Origin: Rheum nobile
Lineage: Eukaryota > Streptophyta > Magnoliopsida > Caryophyllales > Polygonaceae
Length of the DNA: 64,000 bases
Assembly (NCBI GenBank): GCA_027886185.1
Contig: WOAB01000056.1
Location: forward strand, 12,462,001 to 12,526,000
Direction of reading: 5' to 3'
The notes beneath the pieces were generated by a model. That model was not told where the DNA came from, did no database searches, and worked only from the letters and a program-made list of their open reading frames with translations. Of this stretch, positions 33,166 through 44,252 are shown piece after piece (the stretch's first letter is position 1; every line of letters starts with the position of its first letter). Position numbers and translations under genes: made by a program.

Positions 33166-34884
33166 TAACTTATGTAGAGCCTTTCATCAGAACAACAACT
33201 CTGATTTTTTTATAACCCTAAACTCATTATGCATCATAACATATAGCGTTTCATATTTTTTTAGAAAAGAAAATGGATTTGCTACTGTAGTAATATGGCA
33301 GAAGAATATCACAGGAATATGGGCAAGAATATATCAGTGAATATTACAGAGATGGACTTGACTAGGCGTAAGGAAAAGAGAGTCGTCATTCAGTTCTTCG
33401 CCTCTCCAGAGAGTCGTTGTTCTGTCCTTCTCCTCTCCAGAGAGTCGCTGTTTGGTGCTTTGCTTCTCCCTCTTGAAATCGTTGGCCCATTCGGCGACTT
33501 ACCTGCTTCATTTGAAATTTTTAAAATCTGCATTCATGTTTATCTGGTCTTCTGATCTTCTAATGCAATTATATCATCTCACCGCCTTCTTCACCAACCC
33601 TCTACCCTCTGCTCCCTTCTCCCTTAATTAAACTCTTTTCTCCCTCAATTTCCCCTTCTTCATTAAACCCTGTTCAACCACCTCCGCCGGCCCTCAACTT
33701 TCCCTTCTTCATTAAACTCTCTTCAACCACCTCCGCCGGCGAGCCTTAAGAAGCCACAAGCACCTACGCCGACGTTGACTCTCCTCCAGCTCTGGTTAGT
33801 CTCCTCCTCCATTTTTTTACCATTTTGAGAGTTAGTTGGTATCATCAATCATATATATAAAGCTTCTTATTAACATTATATGGAATTTGGTCAATAATTT
33901 TAGTTGAGATGTCAATTTTGGGTGTGTTGTATATCCTGTGTAACCCTTGCTGTGTTGTAGAAAATATTATGATTATGATTTTGGTTGGCTCATCAAAAAT
34001 AACAGAAGCCAACATTTGAAATTTAATTAATCCCTCGTTGTTAGGATTTTGTTAGGATTAGAAAAGATTTGCTCACGATTTTGATTTGAAATGTAATCAT
34101 CCGATTTTGGGTGGTAACTCTCTTTGTTATTAATTTAATTTATATATATAGTATGGTTTTAGGTTGAGAAAGAATAATATGGTGGTAACTCTCTTTGTTG
34201 TTTATATATATAGTGATTTGCTCACAATTTAATTAATCCCTCGTTGTTAGGATTTGGTGGTAACTCTCTTTGTTGTTTATATATATAGCGATTTTGGGTG
34301 TTGGGTTGAAAAGTTATTTTTAATGTTATTTATTTAATTTATATATATAGTATGATTTTAGGTTGAGAAAGAATAATATGGTTTTGAGGTTTAAAGATTA
34401 AAAAAGAATAGAAATTGGAGGCTTAATTTTGAAAATAAGGGTTGAGAAGACTTTTTTTTGGTAAAGAAGACAATTATTTCTGTTGAAGAAGAAATTTATT
34501 TTTGGTAAAGAAGACATTTTTTCGGGTAAAAATACAAGAAAATAAATCGACTAAATACATAGAGATGAATAGTTTTTATTTTAGTTCATTTATAAATATA
34601 TAGAGATGTGATAGGTTACCATTTAAGACATGATCTAGCTAATATCATATTTTGAAAAATACCCTTCACTATCTATGCTTTATCAATATTCTATTTGTCT
34701 ACAATTTGGAGAGTCTATGAATAATTTTTATTTGCTTTTTCATATTGATAAATAGTATCATGTTTTTTTATGATATAATAATGTTATTATGCTTAGCTTT
34801 AAAATATAGAATAATATGAAATTATATGAATAATATAAAGTTATTATAAACTAGTATTTGTTTTCTCATATTTCTAATACAGAC

Positions 34885-36545
34885 ATGGATGATGATGGCA
34901 ACTATCCTTGGGAGCATGGGGTAAGCTCGTTCACAAGATTACTTATAGATGTTGAATATGGTGAAGAGACCCACATGTCGAATTTTGCACCGTATGATGC
35001 CAGCGGATCTCATTTGCTTGGAGTTCCAAATCATATGCAGTCGGTGGGGGCCACGACAAGCCATCAAGAGGGACGCGACGCTGTAATAAATGATAATATT
35101 TACATCGATGAGTATGGTATTGATCACGAGGATGACATGGATCAATCTTCAGAAGATGGTGATGCGAACGAAGTTGATGTAGCAACGGCTCATATGGCTA
35201 GAGAGGCAGCAACTATCACCCCAAGTTGGAACATAACTGGAGAACCCGACCCGCAAATGATGGACTCATGGCAAACATGGAATGCAAGAAATCCATTCCC
35301 AATCGAGGGTGAATTTGCTCCTGGTCAACATTTCAATTCGCTTCAGGAGTTGAAAAGAAAAATCACAATTTATTATGCATCGAGGGGAAAGGAGTATAAG
35401 GTGGAAAAATCAAGAGACTGATGGTATACAATTGTTTGTGTGGAGAAAGATCGAGGATGCACATGGAGATTATTAGCTCATAAGATCACTGAGCATCTTA
35501 ACATGTGGACAATAAGCACGTACAAAGGTCCCCACGTCCCCAGTTGTGTGAGAGATGTCATGCATATGGATAATCGTAACATCAATGAAAAGTTCATCTC
35601 TCAAGAGATTGTTTCTCTTATCCGCGTGGACAAAGCATTGAAACCTAGGGCCATCATGCAAGTAATACAAGATGTGTACAGTGTGAACATTATGTACAAA
35701 AGAGCATGGGGTGCAAAACAAAAAGCTATAGCTCCAATTTTTGGGGATTAGGACGAATCATATGCTCAGTTGCCTCGCTTAATGGATGTGCTTGAACAAT
35801 GCAACTCTGGTACCGTGGTTGAATGGTGTACGACACCAAGTGCTGATGGCAGTGAGCAACGACAGGGCAATACCAACCATTGGCTCCAGACTTGTACATG
35901 ATGGTGAGTATGTCTACAATAGATTCTTTTAAACTACTTACTTATCATTGATACTAACACATTTAATTTATTTTGATTTTTTTAAGGGACAATATGTGTC
36001 TACTCAAGGGAATGATGTGCTTAATCGAATGTATGTCGACCAATCCTTCTTCTGGCACCATCAAAATACGAGTGGAGCATCATTCAGTTCAGGATTTCCG
36101 AGGCCGTCTGCACACCCATCGTCGTCTATGCCACATATGTATATGCTGCCACAACCTCCTATGTCGTCGTCGCCTCCGCCCCATATGTCCTCGCCGTTGC
36201 CATCGCCTATGTCATCAGCACCATCGTTGACACATATGTCCCCCTATTCAGCATTTTCAGAGTTTGGTGGTGCTTCATTTACACCTCTGCGCCCTTATTC
36301 AGGATTTCATGGGTTTGCTGGTTCTTCACTGTTTTCAAGCACCCCGAACTTATTTACTTCAATCAACGCTCCAAACGTATTCATTTCCCCTACTAGGCCG
36401 ACGTCTAGAGGTGTTGTACAGTGCAAGAGCGTACTGGCTTTGATCCTTCTTTATCATGTGTGAGGGAGCCAAATGAAGATGATGAAGAGGATGAGGATGA
36501 GGAGGAGGATGAAGAAGATGAAGAGGAGGAGGAGGATGAAGAGTA
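34885..36545 (+). pseudogene. MuDR-type transposase, catalytic core deleted
   Basis: ATG at 34885 follows an AG acceptor and opens an acidic N-terminus. Residues about 145-250 match the MuDR DNA-binding domain (FNSLQELKRKITIYYASRGK, then WYTIVCVEKDRGCTWRL..., then YKGPHVPSCVRD). In-frame stops: TGA 35419-35421 and TAG 35749-35751, each where the family has Trp or a neighbour. After LPRLMDVLEQCN the frame collapses at about 35890 and the DDE domain and SWIM finger are absent. From 35988 a Ser/Pro/Met-rich tail continues, ending after a frame change in a run of Asp/Glu codons that stops at 36545. It cannot transpose by itself. Confidence 0.82.
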
Positions 36546-37050
36546 GTAGATGGAAAATGATGTATAAATTTGATATTTTATGAACAACTGTGAAATTTTA
36601 TGTGCTACTTTTTATAATATAATTCGTATCTTTATAAGTTATATTTTTCATTATATAAGTTCTATTTTAATAACTTAAAACAATAACTCCAACATTTTTA
36701 AAATAAACTCTTGTATAAAATACTACCTTAATAAAACACTATAACATTCTAAAGTCTAAACCCTAATAACAAATAACTATTAAATCATACCCTAGATTCT
36801 AATAACAAGTAATAAAACATTAAGTATGCAGTTTAAATTCTAATAACTCGTATATATATATTTATTTAAATACAATTTTTAAATTAAAAAATAAATATGT
36901 ATACATGCATACACCCACTAATGCATGTATATTATACGATCTTTTTTTTGAAAGGATATTATATGATCTTAAAACAATAATAATGTATGAGTTTCTGCCT
37001 CACATAAGAGCCAATTTAAAAAAACTGCAATTTTAATTTTTCTTTAAAAA

Positions 37051-37372
37051 GTCGCTGTACGAAACAACGATTCTTTTTTCAATTTTTCTTTTAAACAAAC
37101 TGCAATAACAACACATGAACACAGCGAGTCATACCTTCAATTTTTTTTTTAATATTTAAGTCGATGTACGAAACAACGATTCTGTTTTTTTAGTTTTATT
37201 TTATTTAAGAAATTAAACAGTAGATTAAAAAAATGAAAAAGTAATTAGTCTCTATACTATACAACGACTCACATATTTTTCAATTTTTAAAAAAAAGGCA
37301 ATTCAGCTTCGGTTAAGTCGTTGTCTGATACATCTTCTCATTTCAGTTGAGTCGTTGGGTACAGCAGCGACT
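37051..37372. repeat. Right subterminal palindrome cluster of the MULE
   Basis: Repeats of AGTCGCTGTACGAAACAACG type at about 37051, 37157 and 37246, and GAGTCGTTGGGTACAGCAGCGACT at 37349-37372. Same motif family as the left end, more degenerate. Confidence 0.8.
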
Positions 37373-37811
37373 TAGGCCGAAGCTAAAGAAACCAGCCTAT
37401 TTCGAGAATAAGTTTATTATCGAGCCTAATTTCGGAATAACTTTATGTACACTGTCTAGTTTGGTAAAAAAATCGCTATATTATCTAATAAATGATACCA
37501 TAAAAAGTACTCCCTCCGTCCCATAATGTCGTTCCCGCTTTCCATTTCGGGCGTCCCAAAATGTTGTTCCCATTTCTAAACTTTCCATAAATATCATTCG
37601 TCTTTTACCAGAAATCCACCAACCTTCTCTCTCCCACTCACCTCCATTAAATTCTCTCTCCTACCCAACTCCATTAATAATTCCATATTACTCCATTTTT
37701 TTTCTCCCACCAACCTCCATTAATTATTCCACCATCCATACTCCATTTACTCCATTTTTTTTCTTTAACCATTTCACACTTACCTTTACAGATTCACATT
37801 ACCTCTCATTT

Positions 37812-37818
<7 letters not shown>

Positions 37819-37908
<90 letters not shown>
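37819..37908. repeat. (CT)45 microsatellite
   Basis: Forty-five uninterrupted CT dinucleotides, just upstream of a C/T-rich leader-like stretch. Likely length-variable between individuals. Confidence 0.95.
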
Positions 37909-37909
<1 letters not shown>

Positions 37910-38364
37910 ACCCTAGTTCTTCTCTTTGTTCTTCATTGCGCCGCTCCAAAACCCATTTCTTCATATTCTCTGCAGCTTCACATCTGATCTCTCTGTCTTT
38001 CTCTCTGGTGCTCTCTCTGTCGCTCTACCCTTTGCTTCTCTGGTTTCATTCACCGAACCTAAGAACCCTAAAAATCCCTACTTTGGGGATTTTTTTTGAT
38101 TCTCGAATGTCCCCTGTTTGTTCATCCTCAAAATTGGGTTTCTCTTGGTTAGATCTCAGTTTGTTTGGTTGAATTTTTGTTGGATCTTTCGGATTCTCGA
38201 TCTTCTCCTCTCAAAACCTATAAATCCACAGTTGTGATTCTCTGGTGTTCTTACATGTCCCTTGTTTTTTATCCTCCAATTGCAACTTCTTTGGGTTGGA
38301 TCTCAAAATCTGTGGGTGGATTTGTCTGATTCTCGAGTTATCTGAGAACCCTAGAAACTTGAGG

Positions 38365-38670
38365 ATGGAATTTCTGGATCCTGAGTTGATTTTCGCCCCT
38401 GATAGCCTATGCAGTCCTCGATCTGAAGAAGAAGGGTGCTCTATGTTCCCTTTATGCGCCTGTGGTACCAATTGCGTGGGGATTCATAGCTTCTCCGGCT
38501 ATGCCTCTGGCGATTCAACTATGGAGGGACCCGAGAACAAATCGGCGACCCTCAAAGGTGACGTTGTTGATCAACCGCTATCTATGTCATCGGAGGAACG
38601 TGATGTTGCTCAGTCGCCGGAGAAGTCCCCGAAGGAAGGTGTTCTTGCTCAGCCGCTGATAGCTCCATGA
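38365..38670 (+). CDS. Unidentified ORF inside the mariner-like element
   Basis: ATG at 38365 (an upstream in-frame ATG exists at 38254) encodes about 100 residues: MEFLDPELIFAPDSLCSPRS, a Cys-containing CACGTNC segment, then a Ser/Glu/Lys-rich tail with SEERDVAQSPEKSPKEGVLA and a stop. The preceding 450 bp is C/T-rich and resembles a plant 5' UTR following a (CT)n promoter-type tract. I do not recognise it. It may be a captured first exon of a host gene or a transposon accessory ORF; the coding status is unproven. Confidence 0.35.
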   Translation: MEFLDPELIFAPDSLCSPRSEEEGCSMFPLCACGTNCVGIHSFSGYASGDSTMEGPENKSATLKGDVVDQPLSMSSEERDVAQSPEKSPKEGVLAQPLIAP

Positions 38671-38820
38671 CCCCTCGATGACGGCGAAGGACGAAGAGGG
38701 AACAATGTGAGTGCACTCGAAGAGAGCCAAAAGCCTGTGCAATTTGAGAAATAGGAACTCTATCATTCATGATGACTTGTTGCCTATCTTTGCATGTTAA
38801 GATATGATAAACTATGAGAT

Positions 38821-39306
38821 GCATTTCCTACTAGATCCATGCTGTAATATGCCAAAGGAAACCAGTTCTTAGTGACTGAATGAGGCTTTTGGTATATTAA
38901 TGTAGTGTGAATTGTGCATGCTTGATCAATGATGAAGTCTTACTTTTTGAGAAGCATTTCCTAGTAGATTCATGCTCTAATATGCCTAAGGAAACCAGTT
39001 GTTAGTGACTGAATGAGGCTTTAGGTATATTATTGAAGTGTGAATTGTGGTTTTGTGTCTGTGATGTATGGGGACACTCTGAGATCTATTGTCATTCTAC
39101 CTGCTTGATCAGTGATGAAGTCTTGCTTTCTGAGATGCATTTCCTAGTAGATTCATGCTCTAATATGCCTAAGGAAACCAGTTCTTAGTAACTGAATGAG
39201 GCTTTATGTATATTATTGAAGTGTGAATTGTGGTTTTGTGTCTGTGATGTATGGGGACACTCTGAGATCTGTTGTCATTCTACCTGCTTGATCAATTATG
39301 AAGTCT
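38821..39306. repeat. Tandem repeat, three units of about 133-183 bp
   Basis: Units start at GCATTTCCTA (38821), GCATTTCCTA (38954) and GCATTTCCTA (39137). The first lacks an internal 50-bp part containing GTATGGGGACACTCTGAGAT. Identity between units 2 and 3 is very high by eye. Non-coding. Confidence 0.85.
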
Positions 39307-39732
39307 TATCTGTTTTGACATACTTTATTCCCCTTAATATTGTTGGTTGTTTGATGTTCTGTTGTGCACATGATGTTTTGAATAGACTTAAGTAATCATA
39401 AAGCATCAATATATTCCCCTTGTCTGCAAAACAGTAACTTACAAAAAGCTTCTAGCTTTAACATAACTTCCTAGTTATGTGAAAACTAGAACCTGATCAC
39501 AAAAGCTTAGACATAAAACTAATAAGATTAAAACCTCTTATTGAGTTTCCTGCAGTGCATAATCAACTGTTGTTGCATATTGACTGTCTTCATGTACATA
39601 TGTTGCCTCTTGAGTATCTTCTGCATTTGTTGTCGTATCTTCTTCTTCATTTAGCTGTGCATCCCCATAAACATAGTCCCATGCTTGCATCACAGCCCAC
39701 AGGGGTGCCTTAACTTGTAGTTGAAGGTTTCC

Positions 39733-41220
39733 CTATGCCTCCAACCTTTTCTTACCCACATGTGACAGATCATACTCATTGCCTCCTTTGCTCTTTAAGA
39801 TCTCATTCATCACATATTGTAGAGTCATCCATACATTACTTAGAGTTTTTGGATGTAACTCATAAAATGCTTGATTCACTGCCTCTAGCATATGATCCAC
39901 ATCTCTAGGCATTTTTTTGTGCATTAGGGATTGAATACTTCTAAAGAAACCTAAATCTAGTATATTCAAATATGGGCTATTAGGTGGTTGTTGAAGTAAA
40001 ATGAATGTAAAATCATCCTGCTTATATACCTGCTGCCATTCTTTGTCCTCTTGATTTATATGGGCTTTGGCATTATCCTGTTGTGTGAATATTACTTTGG
40101 GACCTTCATGTGCTGGCCATTTGCTCTTGATTGCTGGAATAATCTGAGTTATTAGCATGCTCCTTGTGACCTTCTGATTGACAGATTCCACTAGCTTGGT
40201 TACCATAGTCCCCTTGTCTCTATTTTTAGATGATCTCTTTGCTGCTTCTTGATAAGTAAATGGAAATATGTCAATTTTTCCATCAAATGTGCATTCTCCT
40301 GCTACATTGAACCTTGGTCTTGCTACAATTGCTGTGAACATAACCTTTTGAATAAATTTGCTTGAGCTTGCAGCTCTATACTTGCCCCTCTCATTCTGTG
40401 CTAGATAACATCTTTGTGTTTTCTTGGTCAAGTTAAATCACTTCTCATCTAGATGAACAAAGTCAAACATTGTGTAATATTGTTGCTTTGTTTCTGCTGT
40501 ATCCCCTTCCAATAGGCTTAAAGCCCATGTCATCCTTTTGATTATGTTTGCAACATTCAGCCCTAGGTGTAGAGGATTTGTATGTGGCTTGATGAGTCCC
40601 CTCTTAACCATCCTATGTATTGTGCTTTTTGATATGTCAATCTTGGCTGCTAAATCTCTGATGCATGATTTGTCCCCCATAGTCAAATCTGTTATTTGAG
40701 CCGCTGGTACCTGAACTCTCTTTTTGCCACAGTTGTGATACTTAGTGGTGACATTGTATCTCTGGTTTACATTGCTCTGCTCCTTTGCTGTTTTCCATAT
40801 TTTACTGATGCACCTCCTTGATAGGTTGAACTCAGTTGCAGCAACATTGATTGTTCCTCTTGGAAGTTGTCCCTCTCTTGCTCTATGTATAAGCCATACC
40901 AATATTTGCATACGCTCTTCACTGCTGAGTTTCTTCTTTGATGGCTCATGATGACTGGTTGCCTCTGGCTGTGTTTGATGCTCTGTTTCAACATTATTTG
41001 TTGATTGATGATGATGATTAGTTGCCTGGAATGCTATCTGCTCATACTCCTCTTGCTCTTCTGGTTCTCTGTTAAGATCAAATAAGTGGACATCTTCTTC
41101 CATGTCCCCAACAACAGACTCGTTAAGATCAAAGTGCATTTCAACATCTTCTTGGTTGTCATCATCAAGATATTCATAATCTGGAACATGTGCGTCGTTT
41201 ATATTGAGGTCTGAAGCCAT
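39733..41220 (-). pseudogene. Mariner-like transposase (DD39D), one nonsense codon
   Basis: ATG at 41220. The acidic N-terminus has repeated FDLN-type motifs, then helix-turn-helix modules (about residues 97-230; SSEERMQILVWLIHRAREGQ, CIRDLAAKIDISKSTIHRMV). The catalytic domain has HLDEK for the first Asp, then TGA at 40438-40440 where relatives have Trp (DEKWF). In the same frame there follow FTQQDNAKAH (second Asp) and PPNSPYLNILDLGFF (third Asp). Exactly 39 residues separate the last two acidic residues, the plant mariner signature. Tyr replaces Asp in NSPDLN. Apart from the single stop the protein of about 494 codons looks full length. Confidence 0.92.
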
Positions 41221-41908
41221 GAAGAAGGAACAATGATGCTCTCCTTGCCTCTTTGTTTTTTTTCTCTATTGAAGCTTTCTACTCTCTGTTTTTTTTTTCA
41301 GTTCAGGGTTTAGAATGTTCAATTTTGATTGTCCCCCTATAAATATGGAGGGAATGTGGTGCAGAATTTGTATTTGAAAATGTTAGAAAACTCTTCCTAT
41401 TGGTTGTAATTTGTAATCTCTGGGTTATATTGGTTGATTAACAATGTCAATGATTGTTGACTTGACATGAATTAAGTCTTGTTTGTGATTTTGACAGAAT
41501 TCTCAATAATACAACTTGTACTTCTCTGTGCAAAACTAACTTAAGTCTGTTCAATTCTATTTACCTTAATTTCCGTGTAAAATTAGAAATGAGAACATCA
41601 TATTGAGATAGAATAAGTAGTAAATAGACTAGTAATACTTTTTGTATATTGTTTTTGTGTTCTATGCTTCTAGTGTTTTTTTTCTTTTCAATAAACAAAT
41701 GGGATTGTATCGGGAAATATTCCTACAAAATAAGTAAAATAGGTCAGCGTGTCGTGTCGTGTCGGTCATCAACACGTCAGCGCCTTTACCTTTTCTTTTC
41801 GTTTTTTTTACTTGGTTCCCTATTTCTAAACGAAGACTTCCTTTTAGCTATCACCACCCATTCCTTCTCCTTCTTCTTCTCCTCCTTCCTTCCTTCGAAC
41901 TATCCACC

Positions 41909-44252
41909 ATGTCCTACGACTACCTCTTCAAGTACATAATCATCGGCGACACAGGTTTCTCTCTTTACTACTTTCTTGATTTCCAACCTCTAATTCTTCA
42001 ATCGAATTTCTGGAATCCTAATTATGTATTTATTTTTGGTTTCGGAAACTTGGTTGATCTTTTGCTTGGTTAGGCGTGGGGAAGTCCTGCTTGTTGCTGC
42101 AATTTACGGATAAGAGGTTCCAGCCTGTTCACGATCTCACCATCGGCGTCGAATTCGGTGCTCGTATGGTCACTATCGATGGCCGCCCTATCAAGCTTCA
42201 GATTTGGGATACCGTTAGTTTCTTCACCTTTTTTCCTTTTTCAAATCAGTTGTGGTTTTCGAAATTCGGAATCTGGGTGTATAGATTTGGTGAGGCGTGA
42301 TTCAGAAGATAGATGATCAACAAGGGAAAAAAATCGAAATCGAAATAGGAGCTTATTTTTGCAGCTTCGATAGTGCGCTGAGGAATGAAATCGATGCATA
42401 TGCAAGTGTGAAGCATAGCAGTATAGCACTATTGAATATTGATTTCTTCGAAGAAGTCTTTCCTCCGATTTTGGCATCTGATACGCTATTTATAATGCTT
42501 ATTTTTTACTTCCGGAAGAAATGGGGGAGATAATGCTATTAAAAAACAAGGATTATGAGTCGTGCTTAAAATAAGCTGCCTATTTTGGGGTTAGTTTGAA
42601 GCATTTGGTTCTTCCTTGGTGCATTCCATTGGTTGTCTGGATAGATTGCTATCTGCTTCTGCTGTAAAGATTATAACATTTTAGTGATGTAGAATAGATC
42701 CAAGTTTGTTTCAGCATGTCTAGTCAATGGTTTCATGGAATTACTTGCCATGTGAGCAGATTTTGTGATTGTGTCTGCAAATTGTTTTCCATGTGTGAGA
42801 TGAATGCCTCCTGAAGCTAGCAAGTTGATAAGTGATGGTTGTCCTTAATTTTCTATGGTCCACCTATCAGTTTCAACTAGGTAGTGGAAAACTATTGCTA
42901 ATTTGCTATGAGGATCTTGGTCAATTGTCATAGGTGGGAAAATTAAATAAAATGTAGTGCTTTATGTATTGTCATTGCTATTGATATGAGTTCTTAGCTG
43001 AAGGATATTTCATGTCACTTCACTCATCTGATCCGGTAGAAATTTGATACATTTGTTTCACTAACTCTCTAGCAATGAATTTCTATTATTTGCTGAATAG
43101 CTGGTATGGTGTTATGGCACAATGATGTTTAGGTGGTTGTTTCCAATGTATTATTTTAAATAACTTCGAACTTGGATCTCAAAATATTCCAGGCTGGCCA
43201 AGAAAACTTCAGATCCATTACTAGATCCTATTACAGAGGTGCAGCTGGAGCACTTCTGGTTTATGATATAAGTCGGTAAGTTTGTTTTTGGAATATATAT
43301 ATGTGACTGTGTATGCATTTGAATTTAATTTACCTCTTGGCTTAAGTTTGTCTGACATTAGAGGTTAATTATCAGGAGAGAGACATTCAACCATCTGGCT
43401 AGCTGGCTTGAAGATGCCAGGCAACACGCAAATCCCAACATGACAATCATGCTTGTAGGAAATAAATCTGATCTCTCAAATCGAAGGGCTGTAAGTAAGG
43501 AGGAGGGTGAACAGTTTGCAAAGGAGCATGGCCTTTTGTTCTTGGAAGCATCTGCTAGAACGGCACAGAATGTTGAGGAGGTATAATGGGTCATTCTTCC
43601 TCACCCGTAAAGCTATGAGGCAAATATAATAATTTGTGAAAGCTTCATATATCCAGACAATGGCTAAACCACTGCTGTTTAATAATTGGTTGCTAGTACT
43701 CATCTAGAATTATGCCTTGCAGGCCTTTGTAAAGACTGCTTCAAAGATCCTTGAAAAGATCCAGGAAGGTGTATTTGATGTATCTAATGAGGTGAGTACT
43801 TTTTTTCCCATTTATCCTTGGATTGGAAGTACAACTGAAACTAGCTGTACTATTGCTATATGTACATACTCTGATTATGGAATCAGAACTATTAAATGGG
43901 GCCTTCATACGGATGTGTAGATGCACATAAATCATGTAGCAGGGAAAAATATGGTGGTTGATTTTGTTTTTGAGATTACATACATGTAATACAATGCATG
44001 GCTATGTGTAGATGCACTTTTGTTGCTCCCTAGTCCCTATAGTAAGTTGTTGATGAAAAAATCAGAGATGATGGATTTTCATATACCAGTACTTGTCCAT
44101 GTCTCGAGAATCTATGTTTTTGGTATAGAAATGTTAAATTTCCACTCTCGTGGTTGCAGACATCTGGAATTAAGGTTGGGTATGGTCGCCAACAAGGTCA
44201 ATCGGGAGCAAGGGATGGGACGGTTGCTCAGAGAAGCGGATGTTGCGGCTGA
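41909..44252 (+). CDS. RABB1: RABB1-type (Rab2) small GTPase, six exons
   Basis: Exons 41909-41954, 42074-42213, 43193-43275, 43376-43580, 43723-43791 and 44160-44252 join in frame with GT-AG borders to 211 codons, the normal Rab2 length. Motifs: P-loop GDTGVGKS, the Rab2-specific effector loop FQPVHDLTIGVEFGARM, WDTAGQE, GNKSDL (guanine recognition) and EASART. The C-terminus RSGCCG carries the paired cysteines that receive geranylgeranyl groups for membrane anchoring. Plant RABB1 acts in early secretory and Golgi/post-Golgi traffic (family knowledge). The start codon follows a CT-rich leader. No defects seen; one of two intact host genes here. Confidence 0.95.

Larger units (their letters stand above)
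32780..37475 (+). mobile_element. MULE (Mutator-like element) with ~120-bp TIRs, 9-bp target duplication and palindromic subterminal repeats
   Basis: Both ends start GATTTTTTTACCAAACTAG and stay alignable for about 120 bp. Flanks are GCTATATTC (32771-32779) and GCTATATTA (37476-37484), a 9-bp duplication with one mismatch, diagnostic of MULEs. Inside lies a transposase gene (34885-36545) lacking its catalytic core. Repeated AGTCGTTGTAC-type palindromes fill both subterminal regions. Confidence 0.88.
37510..41620 (-). mobile_element. Mariner-like element (DD39D) with degenerate TIRs
   Basis: The left end CTCCCTCCGTCCC... with two GTCCCAWAATGTYGTTCCC boxes is the typical plant Stowaway/mariner terminus. 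At 41586-41620 the sequence AGAAATGAGAACATCATATT is a degraded inverted counterpart. TA dinucleotides flank both ends (37508-37509, 41621-41622). The transposase gene lies on the reverse strand near the right end; an unidentified ORF and tandem repeats fill the left half. Since the right TIR is poorly matched, the boundary is an inference. Confidence 0.7.

Noticed and set aside
36405..36587. Poly-serine ORF on the reverse strand
   Set aside because: It is the complement of the GAT/GAG run encoding the acidic tail of the MULE transposase.
40745..40951. Open frame on the + strand inside the mariner transposase
   Set aside because: Antisense to the conserved transposase domains and without protein-like features.
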